A stretch of 64,000 bases of DNA, from positions 117,046 through 181,045 of the forward strand of contig NZ_UFQB01000011.1 in the NCBI RefSeq assembly GCF_900496965.1, read 5' to 3'. The notes beneath the pieces were generated by a model. It was not told the origin of the DNA. It did no database searches and saw only the letters and a program-made list of their open reading frames with translations. The position numbers and the translations under genes were made by a program. Position 1 is the first letter of the stretch. Each line of letters opens with the position of its first letter. This DNA is from Achromobacter agilis. Its GTDB lineage: Bacteria > Pseudomonadota > Gammaproteobacteria > Burkholderiales > Burkholderiaceae_B. Below are positions 27,886-37,863 of the stretch, piece by piece.

Positions 27886-28860
27886 TCACTGCTTCTTGTA
27901 GGCGTCGATCATGGCCTGGCCGTCCGCGCCGGCCTTCTTCAGCCAGTCTTCCAGCATGCGCTTGCCGATCACCGACAGGCCTTCCTTCAGCTCGACGGTG
28001 GGCTGGATGGTTTCCATGCCGTTCTTGGCCAGCTCTTGCTGGTACCACTTGTTCTTTTCCTCGGACAGCTTCCAGCCGCGTTCCTCGGCCTGAGCGCCCG
28101 CCTTCTTCAAGGCCGCCTGCGTGGCCGGATCCAGCGCGTCGAACGCCTTCTTGTTGACGATGATGGCGTTCTTCGGCAGCCAGGCCTGCGTGTCGTAGAA
28201 CTTCTTGATGTACTCGTAGGTCTTGGTGTCGTAGCCCGTGGATGCCGAGGACATGTAGGAATCGATCACGCCCGTGGCCATGGCCTGGGCCAGTTCGGCC
28301 TGCTGCACCGTGACCGGCTGCGCGCCGACCAGTTCGGCGATCTTGGCCGTCACCGGGCTGTATGCGCGCCACTTCAGGCCCTTCATGTCCGCGACCTTCT
28401 TGATGTCGCGGTTGGCGAAAATGCCCTGCGGCGGCCAAGCCACGGCGTACAGCAGCGTCATGCCGTGCGCGTTCAGCTTCTTTTCCAGGAAGGGCTTTTG
28501 CGCCTGGTAGAGCTTGAACGACGCTTCGTAGCCGGTGGCCAGGAAGGGCAGGCCGTCCAGTTCGTAGATCGGGTCTTCGTTGGCGAAGTTGGTCAGCAGG
28601 ATTTCGCCGATCTGGGCCTGGTTGCCTTGCACCGCGCGCTTGATTTCGGGCGCCTTGTACAGCGATGCATTATTGTGCAGCGTGATCTTCAGCTTGCCTT
28701 CCGACAGCGTGTCCACGTCTTTGATGAAGGTGGTCAGGTTTTCGACGTGGAAGTTGCTGGCCGGGTAGGCGCTGGGCAGGTCCCATTTCGTCTGGGCCTG
28801 CGCGCCAGCGCTGAACGCCAGGACGATGCTGCCAGCCAACAGGGAGATTTTCTTGTGCAT
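27886..28860 (-). CDS. TRAP transporter binding protein (DctP family), second system
   Basis: 324-aa periplasmic binding protein with a signal peptide (residues 1-22, ...AQAQ). It has the DctP features LKWRAYSP (Arg for the carboxylate) and SSASTGYDTKTYEYIKKFYD. It is not closely related to the binding protein at 12427, and so has probably a different organic-acid ligand. First gene of the minus-strand operon. No regulator gene is adjacent; the gene on the other side is nudC, 278 bp away. Confidence 0.9.
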   Translation of the reverse strand: MHKKISLLAGSIVLAFSAGAQAQTKWDLPSAYPASNFHVENLTTFIKDVDTLSEGKLKITLHNNASLYKAPEIKRAVQGNQAQIGEILLTNFANEDPIYELDGLPFLATGYEASFKLYQAQKPFLEKKLNAHGMTLLYAVAWPPQGIFANRDIKKVADMKGLKWRAYSPVTAKIAELVGAQPVTVQQAELAQAMATGVIDSYMSSASTGYDTKTYEYIKKFYDTQAWLPKNAIIVNKKAFDALDPATQAALKKAGAQAEERGWKLSEEKNKWYQQELAKNGMETIQPTVELKEGLSVIGKRMLEDWLKKAGADGQAMIDAYKKQ

Positions 28861-29138
28861 GGGTGGTCCTTCTTTGCGAATGGTGAAGCCGGGTCGTGCC
28901 CGATAGGCATTGCGAAAGAGAAACGCTGCGGTAATGACGCGCAGCTGAAAAGCCGTGCCATTCTATGTTGCCGTGCGGCAGAGGGGCGCGTGAAATCGCG
29001 ACTTTACGGGTTATTCCTAAGAGGCTGGTGGGTGTTGATGCTTGAGGGTTCAATCTTTGCACAAGGCCGGCCTGCGTGCGTCCGGAAGGCGATTTTTCTT
29101 CTAAGATTGCGCTATCGAATGCATATGCCGAGGCTTGC

Positions 29139-29909
29139 GTGAATTTCGTTTTCCGTCGTGACGAGTTGTTGGTTGAAGAGGTCTCCAGCGTGCTGCCGGA
29201 TGCCGCGTTGTGCGAACGCATCGGGGTGCGGGCAGAGATCCTGCAGCCTATCTGGGTGCTGCCCGATTCTCCCCATCGCACCGTGCATGTCGAGCCCGGC
29301 GTCGACGCGCCGCAAGGCTACGTGTTCCGGAAGCTGCGTTCGCTGTTCGGCGTGCTGGACGACGAGCGCATGGCGCTGGCCGGCCGCGCCTACCAGATCT
29401 CGGAATGGGCGCGCACGCACCGTTTCTGCGGCGTCTGCGGCACGCCAGCCGAGCGGCTGCCCACGGAGTTCTGCCTGCGTTGCCCGTCCTGCGGTTTCTC
29501 GGCCTATCCCCGCATTTCGCCGGCCATGATGGTGTTGATCCGCAAGGGCGACAGCATCCTGCTGGCGCGGCACACCACGACGGCTACGGCGCGCTACACG
29601 GCGCTCGCGGGCTTCGTCGAGCCGGGCGAGAGCATCGAGCAGACCATTCATCGCGAGGTCTACGAAGAGGTCGGCCTGAAGGTCGGCAATCTCCAGTATT
29701 TCGGCAGCCAGTCCTGGCCGTTCCCGCATTCGCTGATGGTTGCGTTTACGGCGGACTACGTCTCGGGGGACATCCGCGTCCAGGAAGACGAGATCGCCGA
29801 TGCGCGCTGGTTCGGGCCGGGCGACCCGATGCCCGACATCGCGGCCCGGATTTCCATCGCCGGATCGCTCATCCGGGCCAACCTGCCCATGGGCTGGTCC
29901 GCGCCTTAA
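29139..29909 (+). CDS. nudC: NAD(H) pyrophosphatase / decapping NUDIX hydrolase NudC
   Basis: 256-aa NUDIX hydrolase cleaving NADH to NMNH and AMP and removing NAD caps from RNA. Zinc ribbon cysteines are at 97, 100, 115 and 118 (CGVC, CLRCPSC). The Nudix box runs from GFVEPGESIEQ to REVYEEVGL (residues 158-180). The family signature SQPWPFPxS reads SQSWPFPHS (190-198), one Pro-to-Ser change. I use GTG at 29139, with GAGG 5 nt upstream, giving the usual family length; a GTG at 29076 would add 21 residues. Confidence 0.9.
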   Translation: MNFVFRRDELLVEEVSSVLPDAALCERIGVRAEILQPIWVLPDSPHRTVHVEPGVDAPQGYVFRKLRSLFGVLDDERMALAGRAYQISEWARTHRFCGVCGTPAERLPTEFCLRCPSCGFSAYPRISPAMMVLIRKGDSILLARHTTTATARYTALAGFVEPGESIEQTIHREVYEEVGLKVGNLQYFGSQSWPFPHSLMVAFTADYVSGDIRVQEDEIADARWFGPGDPMPDIAARISIAGSLIRANLPMGWSAP

Positions 29910-29977
29910 GCGCCGCGGGGCGGGAAAAGCGTCTAGGGGTATTCCCTCGAAATCAGGGGGTTCTGCTGCGCTACGCT

Positions 29978-30046
29978 AATTTTTTATTGATGAAATATAG
30001 ATAAATTATTAGTATTTTGCACAGATAAACTCGGCTCGCGTCTCCT
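29978..30046 (+). promoter_or_regulatory. AT-rich promoter region of the MarR-like gene
   Basis: Between nudC and the regulator gene the sequence turns sharply AT-rich (29978-30021: TAATTTTTTATTGATG, then ATAAATTATTAGTATTTT), unlike everything around it. TAATTTTTTATT and ATAAATTATTA form an imperfect dyad that could be an operator for the regulator itself. The promoter assignment is inferred. Confidence 0.45.
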
Positions 30047-30556
30047 ATGACATCCGCTTTGATCGCGTCCTCGGCCCACCTCGCCGGCGGCAGCGCGCCT
30101 GACCTGTCCGAGGTGGAATTCGGGCTCATGATCGCCGGCCATGCCTTCGACCGTTGGACCGTGCGTTGCATGGCCGCGGCGGGTCTGCCCGATCTGACGC
30201 CGACCGACGTGATGGTGTTCCATCATGTCTACCACCGGCAGCGGTCCAAGAAGCTGGCCGATATCTGCTTCACGCTGAATGTCGAAGACACCCACATCGT
30301 CAGCTACGCGCTCAAGAAGCTGGAGCGGATCGGCGTGGTCAAAGGCGAGCGCAGCAGCAAGGAGGTCTTCTACAGCGTGACGGAAGAAGGCGCCGCCATT
30401 CTCAAGCGCTACGCCGAGATCCGCGAACAATGCCTGACCTCGGGCCTGGACGTGCCGGGCGGAGGCGGGCTGGAGTTCAGCCGCCCATTGGCGCATACGC
30501 TGCGCGCGCTGTCTGGCCTGTATGACCAGGCGGCCCGGGCGGCCACCTCGCTCTGA
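30047..30556 (+). CDS. MarR-like winged-helix regulator
   Basis: 169-aa predicted DNA-binding protein. A winged helix spans about residues 50-125 ([57 protein letters not shown]), the layout of MarR-type regulators. It precedes the hydantoinase/oxoprolinase gene by 94 bp on the same strand and probably controls it. It is close to uncharacterised winged-helix proteins often found beside hydantoinase genes (recalled). Ligand unknown. Confidence 0.8.
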   Translation: MTSALIASSAHLAGGSAPDLSEVEFGLMIAGHAFDRWTVRCMAAAGLPDLTPTDVMVFHHVYHRQRSKKLADICFTLNVEDTHIVSYALKKLERIGVVKGERSSKEVFYSVTEEGAAILKRYAEIREQCLTSGLDVPGGGGLEFSRPLAHTLRALSGLYDQAARAATSL

Positions 30557-30650
30557 TCCCTATTCACCAACATTCGGGGCTTGGCCCCGTCATCTGCAAC
30601 CCGACCGGGGCCGGACGTGCCGCGGCGGCCTCTTGTTTTCGAGGATACCT

Positions 30651-33600
30651 ATGAAGTGGCAATTCTGGATTGATCGTGGGGGCACCTTCACCGACATCGT
30701 GGCGCGCCGCCCCGATGGCACCACCACCACGGCGAAGATGCTGTCCGAAAACCCCGAGCAGTACCGCGACGCCGCCGTCGCCGGTATCCGCAAGCTGCTG
30801 GGTATTGCGCCCGGGCAGCCCGTGCCCGTCGATCAGGTCGAATGCGTGAAGATGGGCACCACGGTGGCCACCAACGCACTGCTGGAGCGCAAGGGCGAGC
30901 GCACCTTGCTGGTGACGACCCGGGGCTTTCGCGACGGCCTGCGCATCGCCTACCAGAACCGCCCGCGCCTGTTCGACCGCAACGTCGTGCTGCCCGAGAT
31001 GCTCTACGAATCGGTCTTCGAGGCCAATGAGCGCGTGGCGGCCGATGGCGAAGTGATCCGCGAACTGGACGAAGCTGGCCTGCGCGCCGGCATGCAGGCC
31101 GCCTACGACTCGGGCATCCGGGCCGTTGCGATCGTCTTCATGCATGCCTGGCATGCGCCGGATCATGAGGCGCGCGCCGCCCGCATCGCGCGCGATATCG
31201 GCTTTCCGCAAGTCTCGGCGTCGCACGAAGTCAGTCCGCTGATCAAATTCGTTTCGCGCGGCGACACCACGGTGGTGGACGCCTATCTGTCGCCCATCCT
31301 GAAGCGCTACGTGGACCAGGTCGCCGGCGAACTGCCGGGTATCCGCCTGATGTTCATGCAATCCAGCGGCGGCCTGACGGACGCGCATCGTTTCCGCGGC
31401 AAGGACGCCATCCTGTCCGGGCCCGCCGGCGGCATCGTCGGCATGGTGCGCACCAGCGAAACCGCCGGTTTTCCGAAGGTCATCGGTTTCGACATGGGCG
31501 GCACGTCCACCGACGTGTCGCATTACGCGGGCGAATTCGAGCGCGAGTTCGAGACCCAGGTGGCCGGCGTGCGCATGCGCGCGCCGATGATGAGCATCCA
31601 CACCGTCGCCGCAGGCGGCGGTTCCATCCTTCATTTCGACGGCGCGCGGTTGCGCGTGGGCCCGGATTCGGCGGGCGCCAATCCCGGTCCGGCATGCTAC
31701 CGCCGGGGCGGCCCGCTGGCCGTGACGGACTGCAACGTGTTGCTCGGCAAGATCCAGCCGGATTTCTTTCCCAGGGTTTTCGGGCCGGACGCCAACGAAC
31801 CGCTGGACCGCGACGCGGTCGCCGAGCGCTTCGAGGCCATGGCCGCGGAAGTGCGCGCCGCCACCGGCCGCGACATGACGCCCGAACAGCTCGCCGAAGG
31901 TTTCCTCGAGATCGCGGTAGGCAATATGGCCGAGGCCATCAAGCGCATCTCCGTGCAGCGCGGCCATGACGTAACCGAATACGCGTTGACCGTGTTCGGC
32001 GGCGCGGGCGGCCAGCACGCCTGCCTGGTCGCCGACGCGCTGGGCATGACCACGGTCTTCGCGCATCCGCTGGGCGGCGTGCTGTCGGCCTACGGCATGG
32101 GCCTGGCCGACCAGACCGACATGCGCCAGAAGACGGTCGAGAAGATCCTGGATGCGGAGCTGATGCAGGCGCTCCAGGGCGAACTGGACGAATTGGCGGA
32201 CCAGGCGGTCGGCGAGTTGCGCCGCCAGCACGTGGCCGAAAGCGATATCGGCGTCCAGCGCCGGCTGCACCTGAAGTACCGTGGCACGGACACGGCCCTG
32301 GAAGTGGCCTACGCGGATCTGGAACAGGTGCGCAAGGATTTCGAGGCGGCTTACCGCCAGCGCTATTCCTTCCTCATGCCCAACCGCGAACTGGTGGTGG
32401 AGACCATTTCGGTCGAGGCCACGGGCGGCGGCGAGCGCGTGAGCGAAGCCCCCGCGCCCCGCGTGCGCGACGGCGCGCTGGCCGCAAGCCGCAACGTTCG
32501 CATGTATAGCGGCGGCGCCTGGCGCGACACGCCCTTGTATGTGCGCGAGGAGATGGCGGGCGGAGACGTGGTGGCGGGTCCCGCCATCATTTCCGAGCCC
32601 AACCAGACCACGGTCGTCGAGGCCGGTTGGCAGGCGGAACTGACGCAGCAGGACCACTTCGTGATCCGCCGTGTCGAAGCGCGCCCGGAGCGCCGCGCCG
32701 TCGGCACCCAGGCCGATCCGGTCATGCTCGAGGTGTTCAACAACCTCTTTATGTCGATTGCCGAGCAGATGGGCTACCGCCTGCAGAACACGGCCTATTC
32801 GGTCAACATCAAGGAACGCCTGGACTTTTCCTGCGCGATCTTCGATGCCCAGGCCCGCCTGATCGCCAATGCGCCGCACATGCCGGTGCACCTGGGCTCC
32901 ATGGGCGAATCGGTGCGCACGGTCATGAATGCCAACGCCGGCCTCATGCAGCCGGGCGACGCCTACGTCGTGAACGATCCGTATCACGGCGGCACGCACC
33001 TGCCCGACGTGACGGTCATCACGCCGGTGTTCGACCGCGACGGACGCGAGATCCTGTTCTACGTGGGATCGCGCGGCCATCACGCCGACATCGGCGGCAC
33101 CACGCCCGGTTCCATGCCGCCCGATTCCAAGACGGTGGAAGACGAAGGCGTGCTGTTCACCAACTTCCAGCTCGTGAAGAATGGCGAGTTCCGAGAACAG
33201 GCCGCGCGCGGCATCCTCGGTTCCGGCCGCTGGCCGGCGCGCAATCCGGACCAGAACATCGCCGACATGCACGCGCAGATCGCCGCCAACGAAAAGGGCG
33301 TGCAGGAGCTGCTGCGCATGTGCGACCACTTCGGCCTGGACGTGGTGCGCGCCTACATGGGACACGTGCAGGACAACGCCGAGGAAGCGGTGCGCCGCGT
33401 GATCTCGGTGCTGAAGGACGGCAGCTACGAGTATCCGCTGGACAACGGCGCGGTGATCCGCGTGGCGGTGCGGGTGGATACGGAGGCGCGCAGCGCCGTG
33501 GTGGACTTCACCGGCACCTCGGAGCAGCTGGACAACAACTTCAACGCACCCGGCGCGATCGCCGTGGCGGCAGTGCTGTATGTGTTCCGCACGTTGGTCA

Positions 33601-34274
33601 ACGACGACATTCCGCTGAACGACGGCTGCCTCGTGCCGCTGTCCATCATCCTGCCGGAAGGTTCGATGCTGCGTCCGAACCCGCCGGCCTCGGTGGTGGC
33701 AGGCAACGTGGAAACGTCGATGTGCATCGTGAATGCCCTGTATGGCGCGCTGGGCGTGCTGGCCGCCAGCCAGGGCACGATGAACAACTTCACGTTCGGC
33801 AACGCGCGCCACCAGTACTACGAGACGATCTCGGGCGGTACGGGGGCAGGCCCGGTGCGCATCGATGCCGCGGGGCCGCGCGACGAAGGTTTCGCGGGCA
33901 CCTCGGTCGTGCAGGCGCATATGACCAACTCGCGCCTGACGGATCCGGAAGTGCTGGAATTCCGTTTCCCGGTGCGCCTGGAATCCTACGAGATCCGCGC
34001 GGGCTCGGGTGGAGCGGGGCGCTATCCTGGCGGCGAAGGCGGCGTGCGCCGCATCCGCTTCCTGGAAGACATGACGGCGGCCATCCTGTCGAACAACCGC
34101 CGCTATGCGCCGTTCGGCCTGGCGGGCGGCCAGCCCGGCGCGATGGGCCGCAACGCGGTCGAGCGCGTCGATGGTTCCATCGAGGAACTGGGCCCGCAGG
34201 ACAGCGCGCAGCTTAAGCCGGGCGATGTGTTCGTCATCGAAACGCCGGGAGGCGGTGGATACGGGCAGGCATGA
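30651..34274 (+). CDS. Fused hydantoinase/5-oxoprolinase (HyuA-HyuB)
   Basis: 1207-aa ATP-dependent cyclic-amide hydrolase with both subunits in one chain. The HyuA half (about residues 1-690) begins [19 protein letters not shown] and has [12 protein letters not shown] and AAGGGSIL, the actin-like ATPase motifs. The HyuB half (about 700-1207) begins [16 protein letters not shown] and has [20 protein letters not shown] and PGGGGYG. Single-chain fusion is the 5-oxoprolinase architecture, so 5-oxoproline is a good candidate; hydantoin, carbamoyl or similar substrates remain possible. ATG 30651 has GAGGA upstream. Confidence 0.9.
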   Translation: MKWQFWIDRGGTFTDIVARRPDGTTTTAKMLSENPEQYRDAAVAGIRKLLGIAPGQPVPVDQVECVKMGTTVATNALLERKGERTLLVTTRGFRDGLRIAYQNRPRLFDRNVVLPEMLYESVFEANERVAADGEVIRELDEAGLRAGMQAAYDSGIRAVAIVFMHAWHAPDHEARAARIARDIGFPQVSASHEVSPLIKFVSRGDTTVVDAYLSPILKRYVDQVAGELPGIRLMFMQSSGGLTDAHRFRGKDAILSGPAGGIVGMVRTSETAGFPKVIGFDMGGTSTDVSHYAGEFEREFETQVAGVRMRAPMMSIHTVAAGGGSILHFDGARLRVGPDSAGANPGPACYRRGGPLAVTDCNVLLGKIQPDFFPRVFGPDANEPLDRDAVAERFEAMAAEVRAATGRDMTPEQLAEGFLEIAVGNMAEAIKRISVQRGHDVTEYALTVFGGAGGQHACLVADALGMTTVFAHPLGGVLSAYGMGLADQTDMRQKTVEKILDAELMQALQGELDELADQAVGELRRQHVAESDIGVQRRLHLKYRGTDTALEVAYADLEQVRKDFEAAYRQRYSFLMPNRELVVETISVEATGGGERVSEAPAPRVRDGALAASRNVRMYSGGAWRDTPLYVREEMAGGDVVAGPAIISEPNQTTVVEAGWQAELTQQDHFVIRRVEARPERRAVGTQADPVMLEVFNNLFMSIAEQMGYRLQNTAYSVNIKERLDFSCAIFDAQARLIANAPHMPVHLGSMGESVRTVMNANAGLMQPGDAYVVNDPYHGGTHLPDVTVITPVFDRDGREILFYVGSRGHHADIGGTTPGSMPPDSKTVEDEGVLFTNFQLVKNGEFREQAARGILGSGRWPARNPDQNIADMHAQIAANEKGVQELLRMCDHFGLDVVRAYMGHVQDNAEEAVRRVISVLKDGSYEYPLDNGAVIRVAVRVDTEARSAVVDFTGTSEQLDNNFNAPGAIAVAAVLYVFRTLVNDDIPLNDGCLVPLSIILPEGSMLRPNPPASVVAGNVETSMCIVNALYGALGVLAASQGTMNNFTFGNARHQYYETISGGTGAGPVRIDAAGPRDEGFAGTSVVQAHMTNSRLTDPEVLEFRFPVRLESYEIRAGSGGAGRYPGGEGGVRRIRFLEDMTAAILSNNRRYAPFGLAGGQPGAMGRNAVERVDGSIEELGPQDSAQLKPGDVFVIETPGGGGYGQA

Positions 34275-34282
34275 CCGCGGGA

Positions 34283-34316
34283 AGGGGTTGCGCCGGGACT
34301 TCCGCGCGCAACCCCT
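34283..34316. terminator. Hairpin between convergent hydantoinase and C45 genes
   Basis: Perfect 11-bp arms AGGGGTTGCGC/GCGCAACCCCT (34283-34293 and 34306-34316) fill the 49-bp convergent gap. It could serve both strands; the T-tract is poor. Confidence 0.55.
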
Positions 34317-34323
34317 CCTGTAT

Positions 34324-35358
34324 TCAGTCCGGATCGGACATGATATCCAGCGCGATTTCCGCTTTGTCCTTGCGGTCGTAGACCCGCAGCGTGACTTCCT
34401 CGTCGCGGATCTCGAAGATCGCGGTGGCGAGGGTGTTCTCGTCGTCGGGATCGTCCGCGGCGGTGCGCAGGATGGGCAGTTCGCCTTCGGTGTCGTGCAG
34501 CGCGGCCAGCAGGTCCGCGCTGCCGGTGCCGGCCGACCAGCCGTCCACAATTCTCTCGATGCGATTCTGGCGGGCCCGCGACGAATCGGTCACGATCTGG
34601 GCCAGCCCGCGGGTTTCCGCGTGCACCATATGGTTGGCGTGCCCGTAGCGGGTGCCGGTTTCGAGGATCGAGATGGCGCCCGGTGCGGTCTCGACGCTGA
34701 AGAGCCGCGGATCGCCGGCGGCTCCCAGCAGATGGTGGAAGCCGCCTGCATGGGGCAGGTCGCGCAGCAGCGCGATGGCGTCATCCAGCGTGGCGCAATC
34801 CAGTACGGCGCGCGCGAGGAGCATGCGCGGCACGCCGGGATGCCGCTGGCGCGTGCGCAGGTTGTTGATGGTCTGGACCAGGCCAGCGCGGTTGGCGCCG
34901 AAGGTGTGGCCGGGCAGGGAGCCTGGGTAATAGAAACTAAGGTAGCCGGGCGCGTCGTCGAGCGCCACGTCCACCAGGCAGCCGCGCCCGCGCAGGTACG
35001 GGTCGCCATCTTCGTTGTGGGCGATCCAGCGCACGCCGTCCGGCGTCTTCAGCGCGACGGAGGTGCAGCCGTCGGCCGTGCTGTGCAGCAGATCCCCGCG
35101 GCAGTTCCAGAGCAGCACGTCTTCGAACGGCAGGCGCAGGCCTTCGGCCAGGCCCTCGAGCTCTTCCCAGATGGCCGGAACGGCCGCCTGTGCCTGCTGT
35201 GCGAGTTCGTCCAGAAAGCGATGGCCGCGCCACGGCCGCAGGGCCTCCCAAGCGCCGCTCTGCTCGAGATACGTGGACATGATGGGGCGGGCCAGCTTGC
35301 CCAGCGCCAGACCGACCTGGCGCCGGTTTCCGGCGATTCGTTCGTACTTGTAGGCCAT
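34324..35358 (-). CDS. C45-family amidohydrolase (acyl-CoA:6-APA acyltransferase-like)
   Basis: 344-aa Ntn hydrolase of peptidase family C45, related to isopenicillin-N acyltransferase. The segment LLWNCRGDLLHSTADGCTSVAL marks the self-cleavage site, making Cys98 the new N-terminal nucleophile. WIAHNEDGDP and GHTFGANRAGLVQTINNL are further family blocks. It hydrolyses or transfers acyl groups on amide bonds. It sits convergent to the oxoprolinase gene and next to a GlnHPQ-type importer, suggesting scavenging of N-acyl amino acids or related amides (inference). Confidence 0.82.
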   Translation of the reverse strand: MAYKYERIAGNRRQVGLALGKLARPIMSTYLEQSGAWEALRPWRGHRFLDELAQQAQAAVPAIWEELEGLAEGLRLPFEDVLLWNCRGDLLHSTADGCTSVALKTPDGVRWIAHNEDGDPYLRGRGCLVDVALDDAPGYLSFYYPGSLPGHTFGANRAGLVQTINNLRTRQRHPGVPRMLLARAVLDCATLDDAIALLRDLPHAGGFHHLLGAAGDPRLFSVETAPGAISILETGTRYGHANHMVHAETRGLAQIVTDSSRARQNRIERIVDGWSAGTGSADLLAALHDTEGELPILRTAADDPDDENTLATAIFEIRDEEVTLRVYDRKDKAEIALDIMSDPD

Positions 35359-35524
35359 GGGGATTCTCCGGGTGTCTGGCGGATTGTAATTTTTCTAAGC
35401 GCTGCCGGGTGGGGACGGATGCGTTAAGATCCCCAGTAAGTTGCTCCGGTGACCCCGGCGTAGCCCAGGAATCATGCCCCTACAACAACCCCGGGGTGCC
35501 GACGGTCCCCAAGAGGAGAGTTTC

Positions 35525-36277
35525 ATGATCAAACGCAAAGTCGCCGCCGCGCTGGTCGGCCTGTCCGTGGCCATGTTCGGCGCCGCCTCCGGCGCCCATG
35601 CCCAAGGCAAGGAATTGGTGGTGGCCACCGATACCGCTTTCGTTCCGTTCGAATTCAAGCAGGGGAATACCTACACGGGCTTCGACGTGGATCTTTGGGC
35701 CGCGATCGCCAAGGAACTCAACCTGAAGTACAAGCTGCAGCCGATGGACTTCGCCGGCATCATTCCCGGCCTGCAGACCAAGAATATCGATGCGGCGCTG
35801 GCCGGCATCACCATCCGCGACGACCGCAAGAAGGTCATCGACTTCTCCGATCCCTACTACGAGAGCGGCCTGGCTATCCTGGTGGGCGAGAAGAACACCG
35901 ACATCAAGGACGCCAAGTCCCTGGCCGGCAAGACCGTCGCGGTCAAGACCGGCACCGCCACCGTGGACTTCCTGAAAGCCCAGGTGCCGGACGCCAAGCT
36001 CAAGCTGTTCCCGAACATCGACAACGCCTACCTCGAACTGGCCACGGGCCGCGTCGACGCCGCCGTGCACGACACGCCCAATGTCCAGTATTACGCCAAC
36101 ACGGCCGGCAAGGGCCGCGTGAAGGTGGTCGGCTCGGTCAAGAGCGGCGACTTCTACGGCATTGCCTTCCCGAAGGGCAGCGACCTGGTTCCCCAGGTGA
36201 ACAAGGCGCTCGCCACGCTGAAGGCCAACGGCCAGTACGATGCCATCTACATGAAGTGGTTCGGCAAGAAACCCTGA
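35525..36277 (+). CDS. Glutamine/polar amino-acid ABC transporter binding protein (GlnH-like)
   Basis: 250-aa family 3 binding protein with a signal peptide (residues 1-27, ...GAHAQ). The GlnH-type start is [18 protein letters not shown], with [25 protein letters not shown] and ligand residues around R77. It captures glutamine or a similar amino acid. ATG 35525 follows AGAGGAGAG. The permease and ATPase genes follow on the same strand, after an 88-bp gap that holds a strong hairpin. Confidence 0.9.
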   Translation: MIKRKVAAALVGLSVAMFGAASGAHAQGKELVVATDTAFVPFEFKQGNTYTGFDVDLWAAIAKELNLKYKLQPMDFAGIIPGLQTKNIDAALAGITIRDDRKKVIDFSDPYYESGLAILVGEKNTDIKDAKSLAGKTVAVKTGTATVDFLKAQVPDAKLKLFPNIDNAYLELATGRVDAAVHDTPNVQYYANTAGKGRVKVVGSVKSGDFYGIAFPKGSDLVPQVNKALATLKANGQYDAIYMKWFGKKP

Positions 36278-36301
36278 CCACCGGGGTTGAATCGCTTTCG
36301 G

Positions 36302-36324
36302 GGCGCCCGCGGTCCGCGGGCGCC
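36302..36324 (+). other. Intra-operon hairpin between binding-protein and permease genes
   Basis: Perfect 11-bp arms GGCGCCCGCGG/CCGCGGGCGCC around a single T. A hairpin directly after a binding-protein gene is a known way to protect that part of the mRNA and attenuate readthrough, giving more binding protein than membrane subunit. No T-tract follows, so full termination is unlikely. Confidence 0.6.
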
Positions 36325-36365
36325 GGCCGTATCTGGCCGCAACGCCTGATCCTGGGGGGAATATC

Positions 36366-37018
36366 GTGGAGTTTGACTGGGCTGTAATCAGGGACGCGCT
36401 ACCCAATCTGCTCGAGGGTACGCTGATGACCATCAAGATCACCTTCTGGGGCTTGTTCGGCGGTTTCCTGCTGGGGGCGCTATCGGGCGTGACGCGGGCC
36501 TACGGGCATCCCGTGCTGTCGGCCATTGCGCAGGTCTACGTCGCCGTCATCCGGGGAACGCCGATCGTCGTGCAGGTGATGTTCATCTACTTCGCCTTGC
36601 CTTTGCTGGCGGACATCCGGGTGGATGCGGAATGGGCCGCCATCGCCACGCTCATCATCAATTCGGGCGCGTACATATCCGAGATCGTGCGCGGTTCGCT
36701 GCTGTCGGTGCACAAGGGCCTGAAGGAAGCTGGGCAGGCCATGGGGCTGCCGTTCCACAAGATCCTTTTCCACATCATCGGGCCGGTGGCGTTTCGCCGC
36801 ATGATTCCGCCGCTGGGCAACCAGTGCATCATCAGCTTGAAGGATTCCTCGCTCTTCATCGTGATCGGCGTGGCCGAACTGACCCGGCAGGGCCAGGAAA
36901 TCATGGCGAGCAACTTCCGGGCGGTCGAGATCTGGTCCGCGGTGGCCATCGTCTACCTGATCCTGACGGGCCTGATGGCGCTGGGCCTGCATCTGGTGGA
37001 AAGAAGGATGCGCATACT

Positions 37019-37022
<4 letters not shown>
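36366..37022 (+). CDS. Polar amino-acid ABC permease (GlnP-like)
   Basis: 218-aa inner-membrane permease of the HisM/GlnP family, with about five hydrophobic helices and the motif IRGTPIVVQVMFIYFALP. The EAA loop is KGLKEAGQAMGLP. It starts with GTG at 36366 with GGGGGGA upstream. The stop overlaps the ATPase start (ATGA). A single permease gene means it probably acts as a homodimer. Confidence 0.9.
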
Positions 37023-37747
<725 letters not shown>

Positions 37748-37756
37748 GGGGGGATG

Positions 37757-37852
37757 GTGTCAGACACCTGAAACGGGAGGCGGCTTTTCAAGTGTCCGAC
37801 ACCCTTACGAAAAAACCGGCACCTTACGCCAGTGCTTCCGGGTGTCTGACAC
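37757..37852. repeat. Palindromic repeat cluster 2 (three copies)
   Basis: Three copies of GTGTCNGACAC (starts 37757, 37792, 37842) lie between the convergent glnQ-like and spoT genes. The last two form a 61-bp module whose left side continues ACACCCTTACGA and whose right palindrome is preceded by TTCCGGG, the same flanks as in cluster 1. Confidence 0.85.
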
Positions 37853-37863
37853 CCAAATAGAAA

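Noticed and set aside
30564..34550. A 1328-codon open frame on the minus strand
   Set aside because: It is antisense to the hydantoinase gene and rich in Arg, Ala, His and Gly without recognisable domains, a usual by-product of high-GC coding sequence.
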